Shown here in pieces: positions 12,616-25,500 of a stretch of DNA of 64,000 bases. Source of the stretch: Strix aluco (taxonomy: Eukaryota; Chordata; Aves; Strigiformes; Strigidae); NCBI RefSeq assembly GCF_031877795.1, contig NC_133946.1:10267144-10331143 (forward strand), given 5' to 3'. Both the position numbers and the translations under genes were made by a program. The notes beneath the pieces were generated by a model. That model had not been told where the DNA came from. It worked only from the letters and a program-made list of their open reading frames with translations, and ran no database searches. Every line of letters starts with the position of its first letter. Position 1 is the stretch's first letter.

Positions 12616-15002
12616 AAGTTGACAAATGTAAGTAGCAATGGGCTTGTGTAAAAGTATAACAGCACATCTCTTAAACTCTTTATAGCTCTCATAAAAGTTG
12701 ATTACAAGAGGTAGCACACCATATGCATAAAAAAGAAGTCCTAAGCATGCTGATCCATATTCCCCTCCAGTTCAAAACATTGCAACTGTTGTTGCTTCCT
12801 GGGCCTACCTGATGATCATGAACTCTCCCTTTTCTGCTATGAACTGAAGATCATGCTTTAGGGAAGAGGTCACCAGTGTCATGTAGCTTCATCCAAACTC
12901 TTCCTCTAGAGCCACGCAGCAGAGTCACATTGTTGGAGTAATAAAAATGCTGGCAAGGACCTTTAGTAAATCTTTAGAAATTCTTCATTGCACTTTGTTC
13001 ATGGTCCTGGACACTGGTCTAGAAAAGACTCAGGTAAGGCTCTCATAAATGGTACTTTAGCAGAGCAGCTGATGTGGCACAGAACTGACACTTACCTTAT
13101 TCTTTCCAGATGTTCCCCATTATTGGGGTGTGCCCCACTAGTTAACTAGCACTGTGTTGAGAGGTTCTCTTAATAATGACACAGCAAAGATGTTTTCTGT
13201 TTGTGCTACTTTGCAGAAATTTCTGAAAGATTAAGTAATGTAAGCTAGTGGAGGTCAGTAAAGAGACAAAGACTGTGTGAAAAAAATGAAAGTTCAGAGG
13301 AAAAACTCCACTGTATTCTGACTGAAATATTTCTTATGGTCATGCCCAGTAACGTCCTGCTGCACACCACTCAAGATGGTCACATAAAGAGTTGTGCTGT
13401 GACTGCATGTTTGCATGAGATATCTATGTTGAAACACAGATATAAGGTTTTATGGTATGAACAGAAGGGTTGCATTGACAGAATTGTATCCTTGCATCTT
13501 CATATGATGTAACATGTTCTTTCATAATAGCAGATCTTATCTACTGCCCCCAAAAAAGCATCAGTGTATGACTTAAGATTTGCAGCACAGGCTTGCTGAA
13601 TAGAAAGAGTGATATAATCTCTTTTCTGTCATATCATGTTACACCCTTTTGGCTAGATTATGCCCTGTTGTGGTGGTAACTGCACGCACAGTCATGGAGT
13701 GGATGCCTTAACCCCTTGAAGGAATTATGGAAATATATGGAAGCATTCTCCCACCATCTTTTCCTCACTTTTAACAACTTAAACTCTTAAGAAAACCTTG
13801 CATTATTCCCATTTACTTCATTCCAACTTGCTTTTCGAAGTACCAGATTTAAAACAGACCAGAAATTCCCTGTCACAAATTCAGTGCTGAAGAGGCACTA
13901 AATATTTGGCTCTGCATGTCTGAACAAGGCAGGTAGGAATATCAAGATGAAGGAGAAGCTTCCCAGAGCCATGGCAACTCAAAACCTATTTAAAAGTCAT
14001 TTGAGCCAAGCTATGAATACTGCGTCACAAGAATAGGGAAGAGCTTGAACAAAATATACAAAGAATGTATATTCTTTGTGGCATGGTGGTTCGTGGGAAC
14101 TATTACTACATGTTGTAAGTGGGGAAGGATAGCTCACTCAGTACCCAAATAGTCTGACTTAATTTTTCAAATTTCTCTTCAACTCGGGCAACACAGCAAA
14201 GAAACCAGGCATTCACCTAATGCTCTGCCTCCTGGGGTATGTTAACAGGGAATAACTTCTAGTACTGTTAACAGGATAAAGGGAGGACAAGCTGAGAAAG
14301 GTGCAGGGTGCAAAAGTTACAGACACGTCTGTATTCACATGTGTAAAGTGGCTGTATAATAGAGGAGATTTTGTAACATTAATGGGGAAGTGCTTTCTCT
14401 CATCATCTTTGTTTCTCACACCTCACACTTTACTACAATGCATGACAGCAATTACCTTGCTACTACAACAGAGGACAGAAAGGGAAGACATAAAACAGAA
14501 TCACATACCACCTCTATATAAAACCTACACATAAAATTAAGTGCATGATCACATACTCCCACAGGAAGCATTACTCTCTTATTAGAACAAGAAGTAGGAA
14601 ATTCAGCAACTGAAAGCTTTATCAGTCTACATAACTTTTCCTTGTGTTATCCTGTTCCATTGAGAGAGTAGCTGTTCTACAAATTCAAACACCTGAAAAT
14701 CAGGAAATAGTTAGAGTATTTCAAACTTGGTCATGTCAAGAATTGAAAACAGAGTTAAGATTATGCCCAGATCTTTACATTATTTGAATGATGTCCTAAT
14801 CTACCAGTCCCTCTCTTGCTCCCTTTCCCCCTGCATACAGAGACACTCTTACCTTATTTCAGAATTGCAATGAACAGAATTTTTCTACATTTTCTCTACA
14901 AGGCCAAATATTTAGGTCTAGACTCATCATACCTAACTCTAAGTGTCTAACTTCAGTTAACTGCCTACAGTAAGAGGCCACTTAGACTCTCCCTGGCCAG
15001 TG

Positions 15003-15080
15003 CAATGAGTGAGTGGATGATTATGGTTGGACTAGGTGATCTTCAAGGTCTTTTCCAACCTAGATGATTCTGTGATTCAA
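15003..15080 (+). mobile_element. CR1 LINE 3' terminus, short fragment
   Basis: ATGGTTGGACTAGGTGATCT followed by TTTTCCAACCTAGATGATTC and TGTGATTC: the last ~75 bp of a CR1 copy in plus orientation. Confidence 0.8.
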
Positions 15081-16426
15081 TTTTATGTGGCCATAGCTTA
15101 TCCCATACAGATTATGCACTGTCTCAAAATTTGAATCCTTTCAGTCTCTTGTCTGGGATCCTGGCACTGCACTTCCACCTCCCTACCATCAAACACACAG
15201 ATCAAACAACAGCTTATTTACTCCTGGTAATGTCCACAGCAAGAGAATCCTTATTTCCTGCTACTTGATATAATCTATGCAAACCAGCAGAGATATGAGT
15301 TATGGCTGAGTATTTAAAAGGATACACGTAACACTGTCCTCTGTACACGAAAGTGTCAGAGAGAGGCTGAAATCCCACAGAAAGTGTTGGCTCTCCCAGA
15401 TGATCCTGTATCACAGCATTGCTAAACTGACCTTTCACCATCCAGTTCATTAACTGCTTACATGTTAGGTGTGCCTGGAATATTCTCAGCTGACTTCCAC
15501 TTCACACTGTCAATCCGTGAGGAGAGAGGGATCAATATTGCATACTGCTTAATTTCTTAGTCTTTGGTTTTCAGAAATAACCATAACTACTTCCTTTCCT
15601 AATCTCCAGAGAGTGATGTTCTGATGAAGACAGTATTTGGAAAAGGCCAAAGAAACAGCCTAGCAACTCTAAAGATGTTTTAGCAAAAGCAACAAAAGAC
15701 TTTGGAATTATGAAAGGAAAGGAACAAAACCAATCTCAAGTGATATGGAATAGAAAGTGAAACATGGTTCTCACTGGTGATGGCAAGTCAGCAGAGAGAC
15801 CCATCACACCAGTGGCAACGTTGGAGAAGAGCAGAAAAACCTGGAATCACTCATGTCTTTAAAGCAATTTTTGAGACAAACCTGTGACAGTGTCCACAGT
15901 AACAGCACCTATTATCCTGGAAAGGAAAGCAGAGAGGGACATTCTTTACGTATATGACACTGCACCCTCTCTTTTTCCTATACAGGGCAGGAACCATGAA
16001 CTACAAGAGATGAAACAGCCAGTAATGATTTCCTGTACAGATTATAGACTGTGTCCACACTCTGTGTAGGCTCACAGATGTAATTTGTAGAAAGCTTTGT
16101 CTATGCTCCTATTTGGAGAAAGCTGGTTATTACAACTTGCCTCATAAGATAAAGGTACACCCCAGCCTTCCCATCTGAGGTATGTTAACAGGTACAGACA
16201 AGTTACATCGAACAGTAGGTGAAAACATATTGCACAACACCAGATCTTCCTGAGAAGCTGCTTCTATAGCAATATGGGCATAACATGCTTCTTTCATTAG
16301 ATCTTACAAAAAGTATTTCCTCTCCTTAAGCACTATCTCAGTGAGAGCAGACATATTTCTTCGCACCTACTAGGCTCCTACAAAGAACAGCCAAAAATAA
16401 TATTGTTCTACAAAACTTAAATTCAT

Positions 16427-16446
16427 ATATATATATATATATATAA
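16427..16446. repeat. (AT)n microsatellite
   Basis: About nine AT dinucleotides in AT-rich intergenic DNA. Confidence 0.9.
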
Positions 16447-17124
16447 AAATTACAGTTGTACTGGTTCTTTTTATTTGGAGAAAAATACTGGAAACATCAC
16501 CTGAAAGTTTGCTATGTTCTTTTAGCTTTCGATCATATGATCAATGCAGTATTTCTCTGATCTACCAAGTACATCTCCCTCTTTAGCTTTGAATTAATCT
16601 TTCTGTGGAATGGGCAACGAACAGTTTGCACAGTCATCTAGGAGATTTTTTTCTTTCACTACTGATAATTATTTGACTGGTATAATTTTGTTTTTTTTCT
16701 TTTTCAGAGATGCACCACAGCATTGACTTGTAGACATCATTGCTCTCCCATGGCTTTTCACTGCCTTGCTTCTTGCAGATGGTTATCAGACAGCAGCACT
16801 GTCCATCTCAACATAACATTAATGATATATTTTATTCCAGAATTTGGAAATTTATTGTAGTCTCTCTCAGCCTTCTCAGCCAGATTACGTTGACAGAAAA
16901 AGACATCAGTGCCCATGTATACATACTCTAGACACTCTAAATGAGCAAGAACAAGTTATCTTGAGAGAGTCTGAGCTCATACGGCTCCAAACTTAACTCT
17001 TCCAGGTAATTCAGGCATTGGAAACAGTATAGCCACATGACATTTTCCTGGGCTAACATATCCAACATGGCAGCACTGCAAATATATATATATTTTTTAA
17101 AAAGGTATTTTAATATTTACTTAC

Positions 17125-17243
17125 ACTGAAGGGTGCTCAGGCAATATATACAGGATACTGGATGTGCAGACTGTATAAAAGAGTCCTTTTAATATGAGCG
17201 GCTTCCTTTGCTCTGTTTGTGACCAATACAGACGCAGAATGAC
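17125..17243 (-). other. Exon-like segment of unknown identity
   Basis: On the minus strand a pyrimidine-rich tract (TTTTTCCATCTTTCATTTTCAG) precedes 119 bp with one open frame, followed directly by a perfect GTAAGT donor (complement of 17119-17124). The open frame is hydrophobic and basic (contains LRLYWSQTEQRKP and LKGLFYTVCTSS); the other two frames contain stops. I do not recognise the protein, and no partner exon was found nearby. It could be an isolated exon, a pseudoexon or chance. Confidence 0.25.
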
Positions 17244-17912
17244 CTGAAAATGAAAGATGGAAAAATGTGTCTAAAACATCATAACAAAAAAAGGAAGACT
17301 TAAACACAGTAGTAGGTAGACATAAGTATTTTTAACTCATCTTTATTTCACTATATTGCAAGTAGATTATTTCCTTTAACAAACTAACCTCTTCTTTTCA
17401 TCTACAAATTTAAGCATTATGCTTTCAGATGTGTGACTGTGTTTACACTGTCTTTTCACACCAGTATTCTTGCATCTAGTTCAACAATTTGTGATTGAGG
17501 CAGAATACATCTTTTAGCCTTGATTTAAAGATTTATCTAATGGCAAAGTGAGCACATCTCATGATAAAGTTGGTGTTACAGACTGTTACTTTCAGTTTTA
17601 ATTTTTAGGGAATTTGACACTATTATCCAGTGACCAGATCTGGGTTTTTGGTTCATATAGTGAATAAAGCTCTCCAGTATCAAGAAGGCTTCTCTGTATG
17701 GTGGTACAGATATAGCAAGTGCTCCATGGCATCCCTCTGTCTCAAAAAAAGGATGATGTGAGCATCAGAATAGTTCAGATGCAACGAATCTGTGATTCTG
17801 TGAATGAATTCATCCAGTTAACTTTAGCTGTCTAAAAATGCATAATCTAAATTATTTATTTTTTCTCTATAATCATTTAAGAAAAGGGACAGCACAAATT
17901 ACATCTAGAGAT

Positions 17913-17941
17913 GGTTATCTTGCTTCATTGACAAGATAACC
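17913..17941. repeat. Short inverted repeat (10-bp arms)
   Basis: GGTTATCTTG at 17913-17922 and its exact complement CAAGATAACC at 17932-17941, with a 9-nt loop. A further small palindrome (AACTTCATGAAGTT) lies about 30 bp to the right. Confidence 0.85.
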
Positions 17942-19784
17942 TAGGCACTAGCTTAGACTAGGTGCTTAACTTCATGAAGTTAGGCAAGATGGATCCTATT
18001 TAATGAGTCCTTCAATGTTAGGGTTGATAATGTTCTTTTTCTAAACAGTCATTGCTGGAGGCAGCACAAGTTTAAGATTTAAATAAAACCGAAGCACTTG
18101 AGATCTACTCAGATGTTCTTTGTATTTCTTCCATTTGTTATGGACAGTGACCATCTTACCTCTCCATCTTCTCTTTCATAAGTGAAATAACAGAATTCTT
18201 TAAGGAATTGTACTTTCAACTCTTATCACCACCTTTTTTTTTTTTTGAATGATTGAGCCAAGCTATGAATATTTCAGAAAAAGTCTGAAGAAGTAATTGA
18301 AATAGAAAATTTTTTTAAAAATCAAACAATTAAGACAACCTCTTGCAGAATTTCTCTCTTACAATTACCAATGTGCATTCACCATCCCTCACCTTTAAGA
18401 GAGAGTCTACGTGATTCCTCTTTATTCTCCCCAAGGGAGACAGAATATTAAAATCACAGTCAAGTTATTCAACCAATCTCAACAGAGAATTGGTGTGTTG
18501 CACGCTTAGAATTGTCTTACAAAATCCTAGACGCCCACTCACTTTGTGAGAACAGTTTAGTCACTTTTATTTGAGGGAAATGAGGGGGAGCAAAACAAGG
18601 CCATATAATTAATTCTGTCAGTTAGGAACCATTATCAAGATTAAGAAGGAGGATTTATATTTTGTCGCTGGACTGGTTCCTTACACAACCTGTGCCTAGC
18701 ACCTACGGGTTTACGTAATTGCCTTGTTTCACTTGAAGTGGCTGGATCCACATTTCATCACAACTATCGACTGCAAAGTTACTTACTTCCTAAGGTGATA
18801 ACAATGTGTAACTCAGAAGTAATTTTTAAAAGTCTGTATCCTGGTGTGGTTTTTACTTTTGGTTGTGCATGGTTTTGTTTATTGTTGAAAGGCTATCAAA
18901 GATCAGGGGTACCTGGCAAGCCAGCTGACAAAGAATGTTGTTCCTGTCCTCCCTGGGCATAAGGTTTTTCATAAAACTGCCAGAGGATGAGGCTACCTTT
19001 CATCCATTGGAGGGGACTGTTTAAGGAGAAAAGCCCTTAACCATTTCCTGAGCCTTTACCTGCAATTCCTTATATTTCCCTGCAAGTCCTTATATTTCAG
19101 CTATATTTTTAATGCTCGCTGGCTTCCTGGTCTCTCTCAAACAGTACCAGACTCTCCAGCTGAAGGTAATTTGGGTTCTTTTTCCCACAGAACAGTGCTT
19201 TGACTGAGTACCTCCAGCTGCATAACTGTGTACTATAAATTAATTGCTACAATGGCACCACCATTTCATTTTCAAATACACCTAATACAAGTGATACTAG
19301 TAGTTATCCAGGAGAAAGATATTAATTTTTTTTTTTTTTTTACATTGTCATTACACTTCTTTTGATAAGATTTCTGTGTTACATACACAGAACTTCAAAG
19401 CAGGAACACTGCATTGTATTATTGGATATTATCACTCAAAACTGCATTCTGTCTTTGTCCTACCTGAGCGATGCTGGCTAGCATTAAGAGTCTCCAAAAT
19501 CACAGCTGAAGTCCTGAAAGGCCAGGGATACTCTAAACAATATGTTATGAACACAGCTGTTCCAGTCTCAGCAGCAAACAGGGAGGAATTAATACAAAGA
19601 AAAGGAAATGCGGTCCATTTCTAGGCATAACAGCAGGACAGTACCACAAGGAGGCAAACTTGGATTATTTTTCCTAATCCTTTCCTATTTTTCTCCTTGA
19701 GAGAGCCTATACCTCTAAACTATCTGAATTGAAAATAAATTTCTTCCTGTGGAAATCATACCAGGATCTTCCACCTCTTCTAGC

Positions 19785-19950
19785 ACTTCAACGAGTAAAG
19801 AGGTCACGGCACCAATCCTGTCAGAGTCTAAGGAGCATCTGGATGATACTCTTAGTCATGTGGTTTAGTTTCAGGTAGTCCTTCAAGGAGCAGGGAGTTG
19901 GACTCGATGATCCTTATGGGTCCCTTCCAACTCGAGATATTCTGTGATGC
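19785..19950 (+). mobile_element. CR1 LINE 3' end
   Basis: GGAGTTGGACTCGATGATCC, then TGGGTCCCTTCCAACTCGAG and ATTCTGTGATG: the CR1 3' terminus in plus orientation. Confidence 0.85.
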
Positions 19951-20044
19951 TAGGCGAAATGAGCAGGATACAAGTCAGTTCAGAAGCCTGCAAATGCTCT
20001 GGGAAGCTTCTTTGGCTAGTCGCAGAAAGACCTAGATGGTACTC

Positions 20045-20410
20045 AAGGTGCAAGCTATAGCTGCAGACCAAGACTAGTCTGTCAGGATGCAGGTCCCCAC
20101 AAGATGGAGAGCAGGAGGGCCACAGGGAGCAGGGCCATGTCAGCCAGGGGCTGTCTCACAGTACCCAAGAGGTGAGCAGAGCAAGCCTGGGATGGCAGCC
20201 AGGCCCAACCAAGTCCCAAAAGCCAGGAAAAAGCTTGTGGTGCTGAGGCAGGTCTATGTGTCAGGGTCAATGGGGTCCATGGCCAGGTCCAGCAGAGCTC
20301 AGGGAGGGTCTGAACACCCAGAGCTGAGCTTACGTGGGACCCCGGTCAGGGTGTGGGTCCCAGGTGAGGCTGGTCAGGACCATTACTGTGTACTCAAGGC
20401 CCTGACATAG
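20045..20410. other. GC-rich intergenic block between two CR1 copies
   Basis: About 365 bp with clearly higher G+C than its surroundings, rich in CAGG/GGTC words. It has a 107-codon plus-strand open frame (20087-20410), but no domain or splice pattern is recognisable. It is probably non-coding, possibly an unrecognised repeat. Confidence 0.4.
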
Positions 20411-20469
20411 TCCACCTTTTCTTAGGAAAAGAATAGAGAAAAAATGCTATTTATGATTATGAGGTTGTA

Positions 20470-20625
20470 TATGCCCTATCTCTGGAAACATTCAAGGTCA
20501 GGCTGGATGAGGCTCTGAGCAACCTGATCTAGTTGAAGATGTCCCTGTTTGTTGCAGGGGGTTTGGACTAGATGACTTTTAAAGGTCCCTTCCAACCCAA
20601 ACCCTTCTATGATTCTGTGATGGAT
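20470..20625 (+). mobile_element. CR1 LINE 3' end
   Basis: CATTCAAGGTCAGGCTGGAT, then GGTTTGGACTAGATGACTTT and CCCTTCCAACCCAAACCC, ending TATGATTCTGTGATGG. Canonical CR1 3' end in plus orientation. Confidence 0.9.
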
Positions 20626-21700
20626 AGCTAAACAACTCAGAGCTGTGTCTTCCCACTTTTCAACCCATCTCTTCCATGTTGAAAGACAGACGTACTTTAA
20701 ACTCTACTAGCAAGATTGTCATTGTGCAGCAAAAGGTGCAAGATGTATTAAGCCAGAGAAAAACCAAACAGATAGAGAATACTGTAAGCCACCAATTAAA
20801 GATTTGATCCACTGACCAAGATTTGATCTGATACAAAGACCATAATCTGTCCTGACAAGTGTATCAGTATATACTCTACCACTCAGGAGGCAACGACGCT
20901 TCAGAGCGCCAAAGTGCATCCCTCTTCATATGTTATTTGTGGCAAGTCAACTACAATATATTCAAGCTAAACGATGTGCATACTACTCTGACTTTTTCAA
21001 CCCCTCCAAGCTTTCTGATTAAGTTCTTGAGGATCTCTAGCCTTTCTCTCATTAGCTGTCCCAATATCAATCAATTATAAATTCAGATGTTTCTCCCTAG
21101 TGAATGAAGACATAGTAATTTTCTCCAGATCTGGATCTAGTCAAACACTCATTTGAAAGCACTTTTTAAATAGAAAAAGCTTTGATTTGGCTTCAAGTCA
21201 TAAGGGGAACTGCTTGACTCCTGAACTGAGGTAAAATGCACCCAGTAGTTGAGATTGCACTCCAAAATAAGGTAATTTCACACTGAAAGCTATGTCTACA
21301 TATTGTCTAGAAACAGTGTCCTCAAAGAAGGGCTTGAGAATTTGCACCTGAAAATCTAAGAGAGGAGTAATCTTTCTCTCAGGCACGCATTAAATGTTTA
21401 TCTCTACAAAGAAAATGAGATCACATGGACAAATATGTTGAAATTACTAAGCACCCTGACCTCTTTTTTCTATAACTAAGGATTGCATTTCTGGTTTTAG
21501 AAAACATAGAATCCTGGCATGTATTTCATCTTCATTTTAATGCATTTGCCACTGTGGGTAGCAGATGACCACAGCTACTATTTGGCTTTAGTAAGTACAT
21601 GAGCTAAACAGCAACTGAAGGAGGCAGATTTTGCTCCCAGTTCTGGATGGGGATGACGTTAAAAGTATCAAGCAGTGACCCAAAGGACAAGTTCAGCATG

Positions 21701-21706
21701 AAGATG
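21701..21706. repeat. Target-site duplication, left copy
   Basis: AAGATG, identical to 31975-31980 on the other side of the endogenous retrovirus. Six bp is the duplication length made by alpharetroviral and ERVK-type integrases. Confidence 0.88.
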
Positions 21707-22273
21707 TGTATTAAATTTTAAGAAGTTGTATTAAATTTTATTATGTTGTAATCAGTTGTAGTGGCCAAAATAATTCACACATCACAGTGTTCTTTATTTC
21801 TGCAGGGCTGGGGCTGCTTATTTTCTTTAAATACTTTTTTTCTTCTTACATTAATGCATACTCATACAATAATACATACTTATACTCTCATTCAAGCTCT
21901 TACTTTATAATAAGCAAATCAGCAACTAGACAGTCATCAGCCCTCTCTCCCACAAACAGTTCCATCCACCTTAGCACAACCTGGCAGTTTCTTACCTCTC
22001 TTCCAAGGCCTGTTTCTCTTCAAAACATTTCTCCTTCTCCGGGCCTACACAGAGCTGACTTATCTTTCGTCCAAGGCCTGTTTCTCCTCAAAGCCTTGCT
22101 GCTTCTCCAGGCCTGTCCAGAGCAGAGCTGGCACTCTTCCAAGCTAGCACAGGACTGACCAGCACTTCTCCGAGCCTGCACAAAACAGCTCCTGAGCAGA
22201 GCTGACCAGCTGATGCCAATTTGGCTCTTAATTATTGAATCTCCCACAGCTGCACAGAGCTGACACTGCCGCA
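21707..22273 (-). repeat. 3' LTR of the endogenous retrovirus
   Basis: 567 bp, beginning TGCGGCAGTGTCAGC (minus strand) directly after the polypurine tract and ending AATACA before the CATCTT duplication. It keeps an AATAAA polyadenylation signal (complement of 21793-21798). Its tail is longer than that of the 5' LTR because of an AAAATTTAATACA-type duplication. Confidence 0.9.
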
Positions 22274-22287
22274 TCTCCCCCTTCTTT
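22274..22287 (-). promoter_or_regulatory. Polypurine tract before the 3' LTR
   Basis: AAAGAAGGGGGAGA on the minus strand, immediately 5' of the LTR start TGCGG. In retroviruses this tract primes plus-strand DNA synthesis. Confidence 0.85.
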
Positions 22288-22530
22288 GTACTACAACTGC
22301 ACCTGCAAAGGCTTTATCAATTAAGGTTCAGACAAACAAATTTCAGAAGACCCAATATACATAGAATAAATACAAAATAAGGAAGATAACTCCCTGAGGG
22401 GCTCATCACTCCAGTGACACAAGCAGTCTCTCGCACCATCATCACTGTCAGCACCACTTTTAGTGGATACATTCACCTGAGCTGCATTACACCTCCAACA
22501 CACTGACCACTAATACACACAGCACACATC
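22288..22530 (-). other. Retroviral interior between the array and the polypurine tract
   Basis: About 240 bp of non-repetitive retroviral interior. The frames are short and no envelope or polymerase motif is recognised. Confidence 0.6.
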
Positions 22531-25500
22531 TCCACCACACAGGCAGTCCCTCATTGGGCGCCACCATTTTGTTCACCACACAGGAAGCCCCGCATTGGAT
22601 GCCGCCATTTTCTTCCACCACACAGGCAGTCCCTCATTGGGCGCCACCATTTTGTTCCACCACACAGGCAGTCCCTCATTGAGCGCCGCCATTTTGTTCA
22701 CCACACACGCAGTCCCGCATTGGGTGCCGCCATTTTGTTCACCACACAGGCAGTGCCTCATTGGGCGCCGCCATTTTCTTCACCACACAGGCAGTGCCTC
22801 ATTGAGAGCCGCCATTTTGTTCACCACACAGGCAGTCCCTCATTGAGCGCCGCCATTTTGTTCACCACACAGGCAGTACCTCATTGAGTGCCACCATTTT
22901 GTTCACCACACAGGCAGTGCCTCATTGAGCGCCGCCATTTTGTTCACCACACAGGCAGTGCCTCATTGAGCGCCGCCATTTTGTTCACCACACAGGCAGT
23001 GCCTCATTGAGCGCCGCCATTTTGTTCACCACACAGGCAGTGCCTCATTGAGCGCCGCCATTTTGTTCACCACACAGGCAGTGCCTCATTGAGCGCCGCC
23101 ATTTTGTTCACCACACAGGCAGTGCCTCTTTGGGCGCCGCCATTTTGTTCACCACACAGGCAGTGCCTCATTGAGCGCCACCATTTTGTTCACCACACAG
23201 GCAGTGCCTCATTGAGCGCCACCATTTTGTTCCACCACACAGGCAGTCCCTCATTGAGCGCCGCCATTTTGTTCACCACACAGGCAGTGCCTCATTGAGC
23301 GCCGCCATTTTGTTCACCACACAGGCAGTGCCTCTTTGGGCGCCGCCATTTTGTTCACCACACAGGCAGTGCCTCATTGAGCGCCACCATTTTGTTCACC
23401 ACACAGGCAGTGCCTCATTGAGCGCCACCATTTTGTTCCACCACACAGGCAGTCCCTCATTGAGCGCCGCCATTTTGTTCACCACACAGGCAGTGCCTCT
23501 TTGGGCGCCGCCATTTTGTTCACCACACAGGCAGTGCCTCATTGAGCGCCGCCATTTTGTTCACCACACAGGCAGTGCCTCATTGAGCGCCGCCATTTTG
23601 TTCACCACACAGGCAGTGCCTCATTGAGCGCCGCCATTTTGTTCACCACACAGGCAGTGCCTCATTGAGCGCCGCCATTTTGTTCACCACACAGGCAGTG
23701 CCTCTTTGGGCGCCGCCATTTTGTTCACCACACAGGCAGTGCCTCATTGAGCGCCACCATTTTGTTCACCACACAGGCAGTGCCTCATTGAGCGCCACCA
23801 TTTTGTTCACCACACAGGCAGTGCCTCATCGGGTGCCACCATTTTCTTCACCACACAGGCAGTGCCGCCATTTGCTTCACCACACAGGCAGTGCCTCTTT
23901 GGGCGCCGCCATTTGCTTCACCACACAGGCAGTGCCTCTTTGGGCGCCGCCATTTTGTTCACCACACAGGCAGTCCCTCATTGGGCGCCGCCATTTTGTT
24001 CACCACACAGGCAGTGCCGCCATTTGCTTCACCACACAGGCAGTGCCTCATCGGGCGCCGCCATTTGCTTCACCACACAGGCAGTGCCTCATCGGGCGCC
24101 GCCATTTGCTTCACCACACAGGCAGTGCCACCATTTTGTTCACCACACAGGCAGTGCCTCATCGGGCGCCACCATTTTGTTCACCACACAGGCAGTGCCT
24201 CATCGGGCGCCGCCATTTTGTTCACCACACAGGCAGTGCCTCTTTGGGCGCCGCCATTTTGTTCACCACACAGGCAGTGCCTCATTGGGCGCCGCCATTT
24301 TGTTCACCACACAGGCAGTGCCTCATTGAGCGCCGCCATTTTGTTCACCACACAGGCAGTCCCTCATCGGGCACCGCCATTTTGTTCACCACACAGGCAG
24401 TCCCTCATTGAGAGCCGCCATTTTGTTCACCACACAGGCAGTGCCTCTTTGGGCGCCGCCATTTTGTTCACCACACAGGCAGTGCCTCATTGAGCGCCGC
24501 CATTTTGTTCACCACACAGGCAGTGCCTCATTGGGCGCCGCCATTTTGTTCACCACACAGGCAGTGCCTCATTGAGCGCCGCCATTTTGTTCACCACACA
24601 GGCAGTGCCTCATTGAGCGCCGCCATTTTGTTCCACCACACAGGCAGTGCCTCATTGAGCGCCGCCATTTTGTTCCACCACACAGGCAGTGCCTCATTGA
24701 GCGCCGCCATTTTGTTCACCACACAGGCAGTACCTCATTGAGTGCCACCATTTTGTTCACCACACAGGCAGTGCCTCATCGGGCGCCACCATTTTGTTCA
24801 CCACACAGGCAGTGCCTCATTGAGCGCCACCATTTTGTTCACCACACAGGCAGTGCCTCATTGAGCGCCGCCATTTTGTTCACCACACAGGCAGTGCCTC
24901 ATTGAGCGCCGCCATTTTGTTCACCACACAGGCAGTGCCTCATCGAGCGCCACCATTTTGTTCACCACACAGGCAGTGCCACCATTTTGTTCACCACACA
25001 GGCAGTGCCAACATTTTGTTCACCACACAGGCAGTGCCTCATCGGGCGCCACCATTTTGTTCACCACACAGGCAGTGCCGCCATTTTGTTCACCACACAG
25101 GCAGTGCCTCATCGAGCGCCGCCATTTTGTTCACCACACAGGCAGTGCCTCATCGAGCGCCGCCATTTTGTTCACCACACAGGCAGTGCCTCATCGAGCG
25201 CCGCCATTTTGTTCCACCACACAGGCAGTGCCTCATCGAGCGCCGCCATTTTGTTCACCACACAGGCAGTGCCTCATCGGGCGCCGCCATTTTGTTCACC
25301 ACACAGGCAGTGCCTCATTGAGCGCCGCCATTTTGTTCACCACACAGGCAGTGCCTCATTGAGCGCCGCCATTTTGTTCACCACACAGGCAGTGCCACCA
25401 TTTTGTTCACCACACAGGCAGTGCCTCATCGGGCGCCGCCATTTTGTTCACCACACAGGCAGTCCCTCATTGGGCGCCGCCATTTTGTTCACCACACAGG

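Larger units (their letters stand above)
8046..21700. other. Intergenic region, no gene recognised
   Basis: AT-rich DNA between gene A and the endogenous retrovirus. It holds CR1 fragments (10.4-11.1, 12.4-12.6, 15.0, 19.8-19.9 and 20.5-20.6 kb), an AT microsatellite (16.43 kb), poly-T runs (about 18.23 and 19.33 kb), a GC-rich block (20.05-20.41 kb), short hairpins and one exon-like segment (17.1-17.2 kb). The open frames here are short and show no family motif I recognise. Confidence 0.7.

Noticed and set aside
21787..22274. Open frames in the LTRs (123 codons on the plus strand, repeated at 31488-31859)
   Set aside because: They are parallel because the two LTRs are duplicates; LTRs do not encode these.
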